Origin: Porpolomopsis calyptriformis
Lineage: Eukaryota > Basidiomycota > Agaricomycetes > Agaricales > Hygrophoraceae
DNA: 64,000 nucleotides
NCBI GenBank assembly: GCA_951640195.1
Contig: OX621166.1
Coordinates: 1,108,501-1,172,500 of the forward strand
Direction: 5' to 3'
The position numbers and the translations under genes are program-made. Positions 26,901-36,890 of this stretch are shown here, one piece after another. The notes beneath the pieces are model-generated. The model searched no databases and was not told the DNA's origin. It saw only the letters and a list, made by a program, of their open reading frames with translations. The stretch's first letter is position 1, and every line of letters begins with the position of its first letter.

Positions 26901-27710
26901 AATATTCGGATGGAACTGCCAACGGGGCCTTGGCCATGTGGGCTGGGTAGGAGTGAGGATAGAATCGATCTCGAATGTGTATTGTCTGAACCGAAAAGGC
27001 GGTTGCTGGCTTGAGATGAGGACGTAGTGATGTTGGAAAGAGTGGAGAGGGCCTGCTTGTAAGCTCGGGCGGCTGGAACAAGGCAGAATTTTCATAGATG
27101 ATGAGCTGAAAGCAGGGATAAAGTACCTTCGGAGGCTTGGGCGGGTTCCTGTGGTGATGCAGTTGTGGCCTATGTCAGGAGATGGATGTCAGGATACGAT
27201 GAATGACTCTATAATGTAAAATCCAAGCGATACTGCTGCACGAACGAGCGGCTCAGCTGAACTCCGTACAGCGATCATTCTTAGTGACCATACTCGACAG
27301 AGAATTGACAAGTAATCTTCCTCAAGATGTTTCCGGCAAAATTCCGGAAATTGGGTTCAAGGGTGGCCCAAGACGGGCACATCGGAGAGACATCATCGAG
27401 GATCGAAACACCACTTGATTTCGCAAAGAAAATAAACCTCACCGTCATTGGTTCAACTCCATGAACCACGGGCAATTTGGAAACCGCAGGACCCGCGGAT
27501 GATACCTGCAACAAAAGCATGAGGCAGGGGATTAGTGTGAAATAATATAACCAACAGGACCATATTTACATGCGGATCGGACGTGTCTGGGGGTTTCGAT
27601 ACTGCTCGGCTGGTGTCTTGTGCTGAACATCCCAAAAAATTGATTGCTAACAGGAAACAAAACGTAACAGATGCAGCATTCAAGAGACGTGATCCTTTCC
27701 GGAGTTTCAT
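23925..27710 (-). CDS. HRD3: ERAD component Hrd3/SEL1L (Sel1-repeat membrane protein)
   Basis: Hrd3/SEL1L is the ER-luminal partner of the Hrd1 ubiquitin ligase in ER-associated degradation. The first exon encodes a signal peptide (MKLRKGSRLLNAASVTFCFL, Cys-containing end). Downstream exons carry many Sel1-like repeats, e.g. LGHLDALYTLAQISL, QMALGYRHWAGISTLEDCG, LGRMALRGEGVKADPAVAKMW, ECHNGLGIIWRDGLVQGRVD and MWNLGWMYENGVGVPQ. The C-terminus has one transmembrane segment (TLLLLGLCLLVSVLFYVRIRV) followed by a Gln/Pro-rich tail ending at 23925. Order and length fit the family. More than ten short introns interrupt it. The intron between about 27170 and 27445 seems long (about 275 bp) and might hide a small exon. 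Confidence 0.9.
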
Positions 27711-27822
27711 GGTGAGGAACGAGGTTTAAGCCTGATACATAGATCAGGCAGCAACAGCAAAAGCTCCAATGGACACGTCACGCGTCACGTGGATCGTGAC
27801 ACAGCAAGGTAACTCTGTCTGT

Positions 27823-29094
27823 ATGGCGGTAAGTAGCAGCACACCTCAAGCTTGGCAATCTTTTGACGTTGACCTCGACTAGCATCATGGTTCACCTTTG
27901 GAACTAGTGCACCAAGCCTACCGGAGACTCGCTCATCACGAGCTCGTTCTTTTTCTCAAAGTTCGAAACCTCCCGACTTCTGGCTCCGACCTGGAACTAG
28001 CCTCTCGCTTAAGTCACCATGATTTCCACACTTATCACTTCCCCACTTCCCCTGTTAGTGCCCAAGCTCCCCCTAATTTATCCGACCAAAATTCCCAGAG
28101 GACCGTGCTACCCGATCTCCCAATTGAGATCCTCGCATATATCATGGAGCACGTTGGTGACTGGGAGCTAGCGAGTGCCGTTGGAGTTTTGACATCGTTA
28201 CCTCGACCTCCGGAATGGAGTCGAGCATCATGCACTGACAGTGCCATGATCGTGGGCAATCTTTCGATAATCCGAGCCGCGGATCTTAATTCAAGACCTC
28301 CCACCAAAATCGGTGCTACCGTAGCTGTCCGCTTCGGTTACATCGAAATCATTGAATTCTTTCTGACTCAATATCACTCCATGTTCCTCTCCATCTTCGG
28401 AGATGATCTCATCCCAATTAAGGCTTCTCGCCATGGTCGCACTGCGCTCTTGTCGTGGTGGAAGGATGTGTTTGAGCACCATCCCGATCTTATTTCCCCC
28501 CCGAAGCCGGGTACCATTGCCGAATGCATCGACGGCGCTTCCCGCAACGGCCAAATCACCTCTCTCGACTGGTGGCTCCATTCCGGTCTTCCCCTCGACT
28601 ACACCGAAGCTGCACTCGAGTACGCAAGCGCAAAAAACCAGATCGCGGTACTGGATTGGTGGAAACATCAGAATGAAGTTAACAAGCTACCTTTGAAGAT
28701 TGGAAAAGTGATGGATGTGGCGAGCACGGCTGGGCATGTCGAGGTGCTGGAGTGGTGGGCCGCCTCTCAGCTGGAACCCAAGTATGATCGGTACGCGATG
28801 TACCATGCGAGCTGCAACGGGAAGGTGGAGGTATTAGGGTGGTGGTTAGGCAGTGGACTGCAGCTCATATTTGACCAGGATGCATTGACCGGAGCATCTC
28901 GGCATAATAGGCCAGAGGTCCTTGAATGGTGGGACAAGTCTGGGTTGCCAATTCAGTACCGGATGTGTGATATCGAAGAAGGACTGGAGGATGCCATTGG
29001 TGGAGGTCAGGCTGCCCGAGAGTGGTGGAAGAGGAGAGGTGTGGATTTCACAGCGAATCATGCGGAGTGGACTAAATTACAAAATCTCAATTGA
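27823..29094 (+). CDS. SAP/F-box-like protein with WW-type ankyrin-like repeats
   Basis: The long frame has no ATG at its 5' end. A 6-nt first exon (ATGGCG, 27823-27828) joined over a 54-bp GT-AG intron (27829-27882) gives an in-frame start M-A-H-H-G-S. Residues 8-50 (YRRLAHHELVLFLKVRNL ... LELASRLSHHDFHTY) look like a SAP-type motif. LPDLPIEILAYIMEHVGDW resembles an F-box. From about residue 150 there are repeats of ~33-36 residues with the signature (V/L)L(D/E)WW..SGL, e.g. SLDWWLHSGLPLDYTEAALE, VLGWWLGSGLQL and VLEWWDKSGLPI. These resemble the degenerate ankyrin-like repeats found in fungi. A role as an adaptor protein is inference. Confidence 0.7.
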
Positions 29095-30315
29095 CACTAA
29101 TTTCTCAACCAAATGCTCCCTTTGTTCTACCCATTTGTATTCTAATTTTCTAATTTTCTGGCATATGCACACTCACTTCTCCATCGTCCATGTCCTCGTT
29201 TTCAAATGTAGACCATGAAAGAAACCTCAAATGGTCTGTCAAATGGCTCCAATGGTTGAGAAAGCTTATTAGATTGAAATATTCGTCAGATAAAAATTCC
29301 TTTGAAAGAGACTTGCTCTCCACAGCCACCTTGACTTTCAGGAACAGCATTGGGGAGCCTATACAACATAAAGTTCGCATTCTTGGAATGGAAACGTTTG
29401 ATCATTTCTGGAGTTTCTGCTTCTGCTGGTCTATCCTGACCTTGGGCCGCGTCAATATTCACTTTCCGTTGCAGAAGTTAATACTGTGATACTTGGTCGG
29501 AAAGAGTAACCCTGACTGAGTTGTGAGCACCTATGATATTTACAAAATATGAGACTTACTTGGAGGCGGAGAGCACGGAAAGTGTCGGTAACCGGAGTTG
29601 GTAGAACATGCTTCGCCAGGCAGTAGGTCACAATGGGTGTGGTGTTGCAAGCAACAGGTGGCTATGTGGGATACCAAAGCCTTTCCACCCCGGCGCCCCC
29701 ACCAATCCATCATCGCCTCCCGCTCCTTGTCCGAAGCCCTTCAAGTTTTTTTAGCTTCTCTCGGGAAGCTGGCAAACGCGATATTAGCTGTTCGGACCCG
29801 GAGATCGTCTAGTCCGCGAAGGAGACTTGATAAGAGAGTGGCGAATCTTTGACTTTCGCAAGCCACCCTTCACTGTGGGGCATATGCGCAAGATTATAAA
29901 ATGCTGTGGGGAGGTACTTGGGGATGGCTTGGATGGGCTTCTCGAAGGAGATGGCACAGGCTGGCTCTGGGAGTAAGCTGTCGAGGGTGTCTAGCTTTTT
30001 TTATTACGCAATTCTGCCCGTAGCTGCTCGATATAAGCTGTTTTTGCGTCTCATGCAGAGAGAATTTCCGGCCGGGCGTGTTGAATGAACCCCAGATCAA
30101 TGATTGTAGAGATTAGGATCCGGGGTCAAACGTCAAATGTGGGTAAACATGACGCGAGGGGTGCTGGTGACCATATAACGCAGTTAAGAACAAGGTAAAG
30201 GGCTCCGGTTCGTTATGAATCTGAATGACAGGTATTTCTTCCAGGCCAACTGGTGTTGGCATTGTGAACAGGTTGGCAAAGACACCGCAGGAAGCATCAA
30301 GGATGGCTTTGTGGA
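29095..30315. other. Decayed or non-coding stretch
   Basis: No intact gene is visible over 1.2 kb. Short minus-strand stretches read protein-like, for instance near 29300-29460 (KRFHSKNANFMLYRLPNAV), but they break in frame repeatedly. This suggests gene remnants. No LTR or TIR was found here. Confidence 0.4.
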
Positions 30316-31130
30316 CTACACGTCTTCACATTGGACACTGAGAGGCTTGTCTAACCCAAGTAGGTATGTTGCAAAGTCAAGAGCTGCAAAAGCGAGTGTC
30401 GCAATTTCAAGTTCTGTGATTGACAACCACTCAATTTGGCAAGCGATACACTGGAGTATGAACCGCCTGTCTGGACCAGCATGACACTTTTCAGGCGTGT
30501 ATCACCTTTGTTCCTGTCGCCGAGGAAGAAATCAAAGGCACCAAGCACCTTTGATTTCTTCCTCAGCGACTTCGGTTTCGTGGCTCTCTAGATAGGGACC
30601 TAGCTCTTCTGGCTTGAGCACATGAACAGGTCAATCACCATCATAGAGCACGAACCCTCCCACGATGGCAAGGAATCCATGGGTTCGTGTCCACCCATAT
30701 TCTGGTCACTGTCAACAGTGAAATCTGATCTACATGAGAGGACATGCCTTTATATTGCTCTGCAACTCCAACAGTAGCGAACCACTGCTGCGTCGCCAAT
30801 GTAACAATAAGTTCTGGCGCGAGTAGTGCAAGTATCATAATACCAATATGGCGCTTCGTTCTTGAACAGAATGAATCTCCTGGGCCAGGGATGTTCATAT
30901 GGAGAACCCAAGTGCAGCTCTAGATGATGTTCCAAATGGTACTCATTGGTTGGGATACGAGTAGCGGTCAGCAGAGGAACATTGTGTTGAGGGAGAGGTT
31001 GGACATATCGGCTAGAGACGTAGAAGGCGATGAAGAGAAGATCTTCTACGTTTCTTCGAAGAGCGAAAATGGTGCTGTACGGTGGATGTCCATAGGATTG
31101 CGAGGGTTCCGAAAGGTTTTTTGAGCGGCA
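30316..31130 (-). pseudogene. Degenerate basidiomycete multi-pass membrane protein gene
   Basis: Minus-strand pieces match a family I know from Agaricomycetes: RTAPFSLFEETQKIFSSS, then SCTWVLHMNIPGPGDSFCSR, HIGIMILALLAPELIVTLA, QQWFATVGVAEQYKGM, WTRTHGFLAIVGGFVLYDGD, HVLKPEELGPYLESHE, and a final FILQCIACQIEWLSITELEI ... LDFATYLLGLDKPLSV ending at 30316-30318. The pieces lie in different frames. There is an in-frame TGA after VLYDGD, a one-base shift in the conserved QTGW..QC segment near 30465, and an inverted-repeat insertion near 30540. I therefore call it a pseudogene. Function of the family is unknown; hydrophobic segments indicate a membrane protein. Confidence 0.6.
30522..30564. repeat. 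Perfect 17-bp inverted repeat inside the pseudogene
   Basis: Left arm 30522-30538 (GAGGAAGAAATCAAAGG) and right arm 30548-30564 are exact reverse complements with a 9-nt loop. One arm is coding sequence (EEEIK on the minus strand); the other appears to be an inverted copy inserted next to it. Confidence 0.85.
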
Positions 31131-31500
31131 ATCGGTCATTTGCAGAAAATTACCTCTAATTCTGAAGATCAAGTACTCCGGCCGGGTTCTCCCTCTTCGT
31201 CCTCGATGATCATCTAGTGGTCAGTTGACTGTGTGTTCCTCGCTCTTCGACGTGCCACATATACGCGTTCTCGTGCTGCGAATGGTCGCGCGTCACGAAC
31301 TGTCACATGTCACGACGTCACTGAAACGTCAGCTTCCACATTTTCTGCTCAAACCAGAGCTACCGTCAGGTACGTGCTTTGCGTTCACATTGGAGGGACA
31401 ACGGAACGTCATTCACTTTGGCTGCTATCAAGTACGCGACAAGCTACGAAATATTTGTTCCTCTCACTTCAATTGTTCACGGCTATCTGATAGTTAAACC
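31131..31500. other. Upstream region of ERV14
   Basis: No gene recognised. The plus-strand ORFs here do not join the cornichon exons, whose start codon at 31501 fits the family exactly. The stretch contains repeated CGT/ACG-rich words and presumably the ERV14 promoter. Confidence 0.4.
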
Positions 31501-32284
31501 ATGGGTGGTGCAGGTGCGTCCAACTTTCTCCCCTCATCATTGTTCTGGTTGTCTGATTTTGGATCGTTTCCTCTTCCGCCAATTCACTTGACACTCTTCA
31601 CCGAACTACCAAAAAATACACCAAGGCTGGCTATTTCTTTTTGCCGTTTTGGTTTCCGCAGGATTGTTGTTCACCATGGTTTACTTCGTGAGTTGCAACT
31701 CCCAACTCTTTACCCCCCTCCTGTTACCGTGTCTCGGATTTGGAAATTCTTCATTCCGTCACTCACACATCATCTATCGTCCATTCAGATCATCATGTTC
31801 TCCGATTTGGAATGCGACTATATCAACCCAATAGATCTATGTAACAAACTCAATCAAGTCTGTCATTTTCCTTTCTCTTCTAACATTCGCTAACGTGCAT
31901 TTTCAGTTTGTCCTTCCAGAAAATCTCACGCACGCCTTCCTCGCATTACTTTTCCTACTTTCTGGGCAATGGATAGCATTCATGCTAAATGCCCCTCTTG
32001 TAGCATATAATGCGCTAAAGTGCGTTCTACCCTTCACACGTCCCGTTCTTCCCGTCTGAACGCATACTCCCTCTTAGAATTCGAAACAAGGACCACATGT
32101 ACGACGCCACAGAAATTTTCCGAACGCTGCCAAACCACAAGACAGAGTGTTTTGGCAGACTTCTGTTCTACCTCCTATCTTTCTTTTATTATCTTTATCG
32201 GTACGTCGTGCCTCGGGGTTGCTGTACAACCATTACTCAATTCCTTCTAGGATGATCGTTGCGCTCATTGCAGAAAGCGAATAG
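31501..32284 (+). CDS. ERV14: Cornichon-family ER cargo receptor Erv14
   Basis: Erv14/cornichon is a COPII-associated receptor that carries transmembrane cargo out of the ER. Six exons join in frame: 31501-31513, 31626-31687, 31789-31857, 31907-32019, 32078-32200 and 32251-32284. The product is about 137 residues. Motifs in order: MGGAGWLFLFAVLVSAGLLF (TM1), MFSDLECDYINPIDLCNKLN (the cornichon signature), FLALLFLLSGQWIAFMLNAP (TM2), RNKDHMYDATEIFRTLPNHK and FYLLSFFYYLYRMIVALIAE (TM3). Length and motif spacing match the family. The first exon is only 13 nt. All introns are GT-AG. Confidence 0.95.
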
Positions 32285-32583
32285 ACGGCGAGTTCTCTTG
32301 TCCTCTCTTCTCTTTTCTGCTGCAACTCTCAGGACACCTGGCTCATTCATTCTCGGCGACTTATTCGAATCCGGATAGAGTGCGGTCCGAGATGTACGGT
32401 GAAAAGTATCGGTTGTTTCATGGTGCTATCATAAGGGGGCGCTGGAGAGAAGGTTGTTTATCCTAGTTTCGGACCTCCTGTTTCTAATCAGGATATGGAT
32501 GCTCAACGCTCGACAGCGGGCGGTCTGACTGCGATTTTCTTGTTATATATTTTCGGTTTTCTCGAATGACTTATATAAGCACC

Positions 32584-32949
32584 ATGGGAGGCTTTCACCT
32601 CGAAGTCTTCAAGTTCAGCCTGTACCTCGTCGTTCCTGTCATAACATTGCTACATTTTAGCGATCCTGCGTGGTATCGCGACAATGTCCTCCCGGTGAGT
32701 TCACCAATCCGTGCCCGTTGACGACCCACCCACTCATGGGAACTTGCAGTACCGAGATTACCTGTTCCCCTCACGGACGCACGATGTAAGCGTGCATGTT
32801 ATTTCAGTCATGCTCAAACGAGTTTGCGCATTGTGCAGAGAATCCCAACCGACGAGAGTGGTTTACGGGACGCGCTGGCCCGTTTGAAGGCCGAGAAGGC
32901 TGCGAGAAGGGCAGCTAGGGAGCGGACCGAGGAAGGTGGCGGGAAGTAA
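32584..32949 (+). CDS. PET100: Cytochrome c oxidase assembly protein Pet100
   Basis: Pet100 is a small inner-mitochondrial-membrane factor needed to assemble complex IV. Three exons, 32584-32694, 32750-32785 and 32839-32949, give 85 residues. The N-terminus MGGFHLEVFKFSLYLVVPV with a single membrane segment, then WYRDNVLPYRDYLFP, is the characteristic Pet100 pattern. The C-terminal half is charged (LARLKAEKAARRAARERTEE). It starts 299 bp after ERV14 on the same strand. Confidence 0.88.
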
Positions 32950-33111
32950 GGTGATATCTTTGTTGCCTTTTTTCGACGTTCACAAGAATCTCACATGAAC
33001 AAGGAACCAAAACAAGGCTTTGTTGGAGGTGTCCAGCTCCCACCATTAAATTACGTACAATCTCGAGCACCAGTGTCTATATAACTTGTTCGCAGGCCAT
33101 CGTCGTTGGAG

Positions 33112-33438
33112 ATGCTGCAAGTTCTCGGCCCGCCTCGTTCATCGATCCAACATACCATCTCTGCCAATCGCTTAACTCGAGTCTCTGAAATTCAAGGCGG
33201 GGCAGAGTATCGAATCGATAGAGTGGCTTCAACGGATTATCGAGTTGAGCGGTCAACATGGGATGCCAGCTTGGCCGGACATTTGAACGGTAATGTGGAG
33301 AACGGAACGAGCGCAAACGCGTATTATGAAAAGATCGCGCTGTTGCCTACCACGCCGATGTCCGACGTGCAGCTGGACAACGAGGTGATCCCGCTGTTAG
33401 AGAACCAGACGGACGTGTTACGGTCGGCGCTTGTCTGA
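33112..33438 (+). CDS. Unrecognised short ORF
   Basis: ATG 33112 opens 108 codons (MLQVLGPPRSSIQ to TDVLRSALV). A TATA-like CTATATAA lies about 35 bp upstream (33077-33084). A competing reading uses ATG 32996 (MNKEPKQGFVGGVQLPPLNY), which would splice into a different frame and stop early. No domain is recognised. Either may be spurious; the interval may also be 3' flank of PET100. Confidence 0.3.
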   Translation: MLQVLGPPRSSIQHTISANRLTRVSEIQGGAEYRIDRVASTDYRVERSTWDASLAGHLNGNVENGTSANAYYEKIALLPTTPMSDVQLDNEVIPLLENQTDVLRSALV

Positions 33439-33842
33439 CCATATGAAGACACGAGGCTCAGTGGGTGTCCTTGGTCTCGGGGGAATGTGAGGAGATAAGA
33501 GGGAGCATGATACACGTGTAGAGAGAGCTGTGAGGGCTGTTGAAGAAACAGAGTGGAGGTTGAACCGGAAGAGTTGGAGTGGGATCCAAGGATAGGTGCT
33601 GTGAACAATGGAGGTATTTCGTGTGAGGTGATGAGGAAGAGTTGGTAAAATAACAGAAAATGCATTTCTTCAAGGTTGTGCTGATTCTCTCATCTTCGCT
33701 TTCACCTCCATCATGGTCACCATGTCTTTGCCTAGGAGATGTTCGAAATGGTCTTCTTGGATTAAATGCGGCACAAAAGGCGATTGCTGTATGTTATCTT
33801 GTCTCTCCCCACTGAACAATACTCACCTCATTCCACAGAAAG

Positions 33843-34959
33843 CGGACAGAGGCATGACCAATGCCAAGGATTTATTTCATGACTGCGAACGGTTCACCTT
33901 GGAATTCTTCTCGATCATCAGCAGTTCTTCGCTTCAAATATACCACTCTGCGTTCCTCAGGAAACGTTGATGAAAAAGATGTATGGGAAGGAGCTGGACC
34001 TTCCGGTGAAAATATACAAAGGGTTGGACGAGACATGGAATTCATGCATACGGACGATAGAAGGACATTCCAAGGAAGTTGCATCAGTCGCATTCTCCGG
34101 TGATGGGACGCGAATCGTGTCTGGATCTAACGACAGAACTATTCGTCTGTGGGACGCGGTAAGCGGCGCACATCTGAACGTCTTCAAGGGACATTCCGAT
34201 TACGTATTATCGCTCGCATTTTCCCCCAATGGCATGCGTATCGTGTCTGGATCCGGCGACACGACAGTTCGTCTGTGGGACGCAGTCAGCGGTGCGCATC
34301 TGAACACCCTCAAAGGACATTCCAACAGTGTATCGTCCGTCGCATTCTCCCCCGATGGCACGCGTATCGTATCTGGATCTGAAGACATGAATATTCGGCT
34401 GTGGGACGCAGTCAATGGTGCACATCTTCATACCCTCAAGGGACATTCCGCCTGGATACGATCGGTCGCATTCTCCCCCGATGGTACGCGTATCGTATCT
34501 GGATCTGAAGACATGAATATTCGGCTGTGGGACGCAGTCAATGGTGCAAATCTTCATACCCTCAAGGGACATTCCGCCTGGATACGATCGGTCGCATTCT
34601 CCCTCGATGGTACGCGTATCGTGTCTGGATCTCGGGACAGCATTATCCTGTTGTGGGACGCCGTCAGGGGTGCACATCTGAAGACCCTCACAGGACAATT
34701 CAGCTCGGCTGAATCGGTCGCTCGATCATATAGTTCGTTTACCGATGACTCAAACTCGACTGGAGCGGTGTTTGGTTATATCACGGAAGACGGCTGGGTC
34801 CACTCCATTACTCGCAATCGGCGGGTTTGCTGGATTCCGGTCTCTTATAGACCTCGCGAGTTTGCCGCGAACGGAGATCGTGTAGTTTTCGCCACAAGCG
34901 GTGGTCGCATCGTTATCCTTGATTTTGCATACATGGACCTTTATTTTCGTAACCTATAG
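33843..34959 (+). pseudogene. WD40-domain remnant of an Agaricomycete NLR-like (NACHT-WD40) gene
   Basis: The open frame 33967-34959 encodes MYGKELDLPVKIYKGLDETW followed by WD40 blades of exactly 42 residues (GHS..V.SVAFSPDGTRIVSG / S.D..IRLWDAV.GA.L.TLK). In Agaricomycete NLR-like proteins this linker and WD40 array follow a NACHT ATPase. Just upstream, 33843-33956 reads ADRGMTNAKDLFHDCERF and IISSSSLQIYHSA, the segment that normally precedes the linker, but it is one base out of frame and stops at 33970. No NACHT domain is present within the window. I therefore read this as a truncated, frameshifted remnant. An unusual intron rescuing the frame cannot be excluded. Confidence 0.7.
34063..34692 (+). 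repeat. Tandem array of 126-bp WD40 units
   Basis: The word GGACATTCC starts at 34063, 34189, 34315, 34441 and 34567, and a decayed copy at 34693, i.e. exactly every 126 bp (42 codons). Units are close to identical around 34347-34600: adjacent copies differ by about two bases per unit. This indicates recent duplication or gene conversion. Confidence 0.9.
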
Positions 34960-35219
34960 CAGTTTCTATCTCTTTCGTAGTCTTGTCAATTTCTGTGGTC
35001 TTTTAGTCTCTCCGTCTTCACCCCGTTGAGTTTTGCATCATGTCCAGATTTTCCGCATATTGAATAACTTAGTAAGAGGTTTGGCATTGGCGTGCAGTAA
35101 GTCAATCAACCTTGTGATTCCCATGTTCGATAGACATTGTCCTTGGCTAAGGTTGTTGGATTTAGAGTGACCTCTCAAAGCCGTCACTTTGTGAAATACT
35201 CTACATGGTTCTTGGCTTT

Positions 35220-35758
35220 CTATTTTCTTTTTACCTCCATCGTGTCCCAAGTCTGTCTCTCCTGGTCTTCCCTCATGACATCTTCGACGTGAGGTTTGAG
35301 ATAACGGATGTCCTGAACGGGAATGAGGACAGTGACAAGCGATATAAAACGGTCCACACCTGTTCGGGCGTGACCCATTGGTCTTCAGGTAGAGGTTTAT
35401 GTAGGACGCTGGCTTGAGCGGCCACTTTGAAACGCCATGCGCGGTCGTATTGTTCACGAGGAGTCAGACGAGTGAGAGCCTGGAGAACAAGGACATGTCC
35501 CCGAGCCATTTGATACCGGAAATAGAAAGGCTCACCCTCTGGACGTCTGGACGTTCTTCAATCACTGAGAAAACAACCGGTTGTAAGTCATATTTGAGAC
35601 GGCCGGTCAGGATACATACGAAGATCGTCGTATCTGAAGCCCATCTTCCTGTATCCCGAGAGATTTGCATACCAAGTAGCGAAGGGTTTTACCCATTTGT
35701 AAAGAGTGCGCGAGGACCGCACATATGGTGCGAAGGAGAGGCCCAGAGGACCAAACAT
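35220..35758 (-). CDS. QCR7: Cytochrome bc1 complex subunit 7 (Qcr7)
   Basis: Qcr7 is the ~14-kDa subunit of respiratory complex III on the matrix side. From ATG 35758 the exons read [87 protein letters not shown] and [20 protein letters not shown], ending VKRK before TAG at 35220-35222. The IEER..VQ.AL.RL......DR..R...A......LPK..W family signature is clear. Three GT-AG introns. The start codon lies 105 bp from the divergent NDP kinase start, so a shared promoter region is likely. Confidence 0.93.
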
Positions 35759-35863
35759 TTCGAGGTCGGATGTATATAATTTGTATCTGTTTGGTTTCGG
35801 TGGCTGTCTCAATGATCAGGGCTGATACCCTTTGCCCAGAGTCCTCACTCTTTCCTCGCCATC

Positions 35864-36533
35864 ATGTCCATCCACGAGCGTACGTATATCATGGTCAAGG
35901 CGAGTGTTCTTGCCGTCCTGATAGCAATGGAATATCTCAAACGCGTTGTGTTAAGCCCGACGGGGTCCAACGCGCTTTAATCGGGAAGATCATGACCCGG
36001 TTTGAAGAGCGAGGATATAAGTTAACCGCGCTCAAATTGGTCCACCCAACTCCCGAACACCTCGAACAGCGTTGCGTTTGCCCTCACTATTGCCCATGTC
36101 ACACTGAACCGATCATCGATTTATAGATTACGCCGACCTGAAAGGGAAACCGTTCTTCCCTGGGTTGATTAAATACATGGCGTCCGGGCCTGTCGTCGCG
36201 ATGGTCTGGGAGGGTCTCGATGCAGTCAAGACTGGACGCGCCATGCTCGGTGCAACCAACCCGTTGCAATCGCCCATCGGTACGCATGGCTGACCGATGT
36301 CTTAACTGATTGAAACTTAGTTGCTCAGGCTCGATCCGTGGCGATTTCTGCCTCGCTGTCGGTCGCAATATCTGCCACGGCTCGGATTCCGTCGAAAGTG
36401 CCGAGAAGGAAATCAAACTGTCAGTTCACGTTTTGCCATCTCACGCTTGTAATCTCATGCTTTTTTTGCCAGTTGGTTCCCTGAAGGTGTTGTCCAGTAT
36501 ACAAGTGGATTGGAAGCTTGGATCTTTGAGTAA
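35864..36533 (+). CDS. NDK1: Nucleoside-diphosphate kinase
   Basis: NDPK balances NTP pools by transferring a phosphate through a histidine. Exons: 35864-35899, 35956-36070, 36127-36279, 36329-36419 and 36473-36533, giving about 151 residues. Motifs: [56 protein letters not shown], the Kpn-loop-like [18 protein letters not shown], and the active-site block [18 protein letters not shown] (catalytic His in CHGSD). It ends [16 protein letters not shown]. The first intron (35900-35955) needs a GC donor (GCGAGT) to keep MVKPDGVQR intact. Divergent from QCR7. Confidence 0.95.
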
Positions 36534-36890
36534 AGGTGTATTGCATGTAGATAGAGCGTGTACATTTGAGGAATTCGTCCGTACTTTTCATACCAAATTC
36601 TTGAGCTCGGACAGGGGCAAGTTGCCGGTTCCGACGCCACCCACTTCGTTGCTGGGTAACATTTCATACAATCAAATCCTTTCCGCACTCACTCTTTTTC
36701 TTTCCAGACATTTTCACAGTGGATGTCCTTCATCCGCTCCCCATGGGCCATTCGCTCGCTGCAGAAAATATTCTGATGGCAACCGTGTGATCGCAATCAA
36801 CGTCTCAAACTTATCCGGAACCGGGGCTCCTTCGCGGATATCGACCCTATATGTACCAACCCTCACTCTCATACCATCACCATCACACTC
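36534..36890. other. Promoter region of the 4CL-like gene
   Basis: No gene seen. The long plus ORF crossing this area is a read-through of NDK intron sequence. It should hold the 3' UTR of NDK and the promoter of the acyl-CoA synthetase; CTATATGT near 36846 is a weak TATA-like word. Confidence 0.4.

Noticed and set aside
30750..31172. 140-codon minus ORF
   Set aside because: It is a different frame over the membrane-protein pseudogene; the recognisable motifs are in the other frames.
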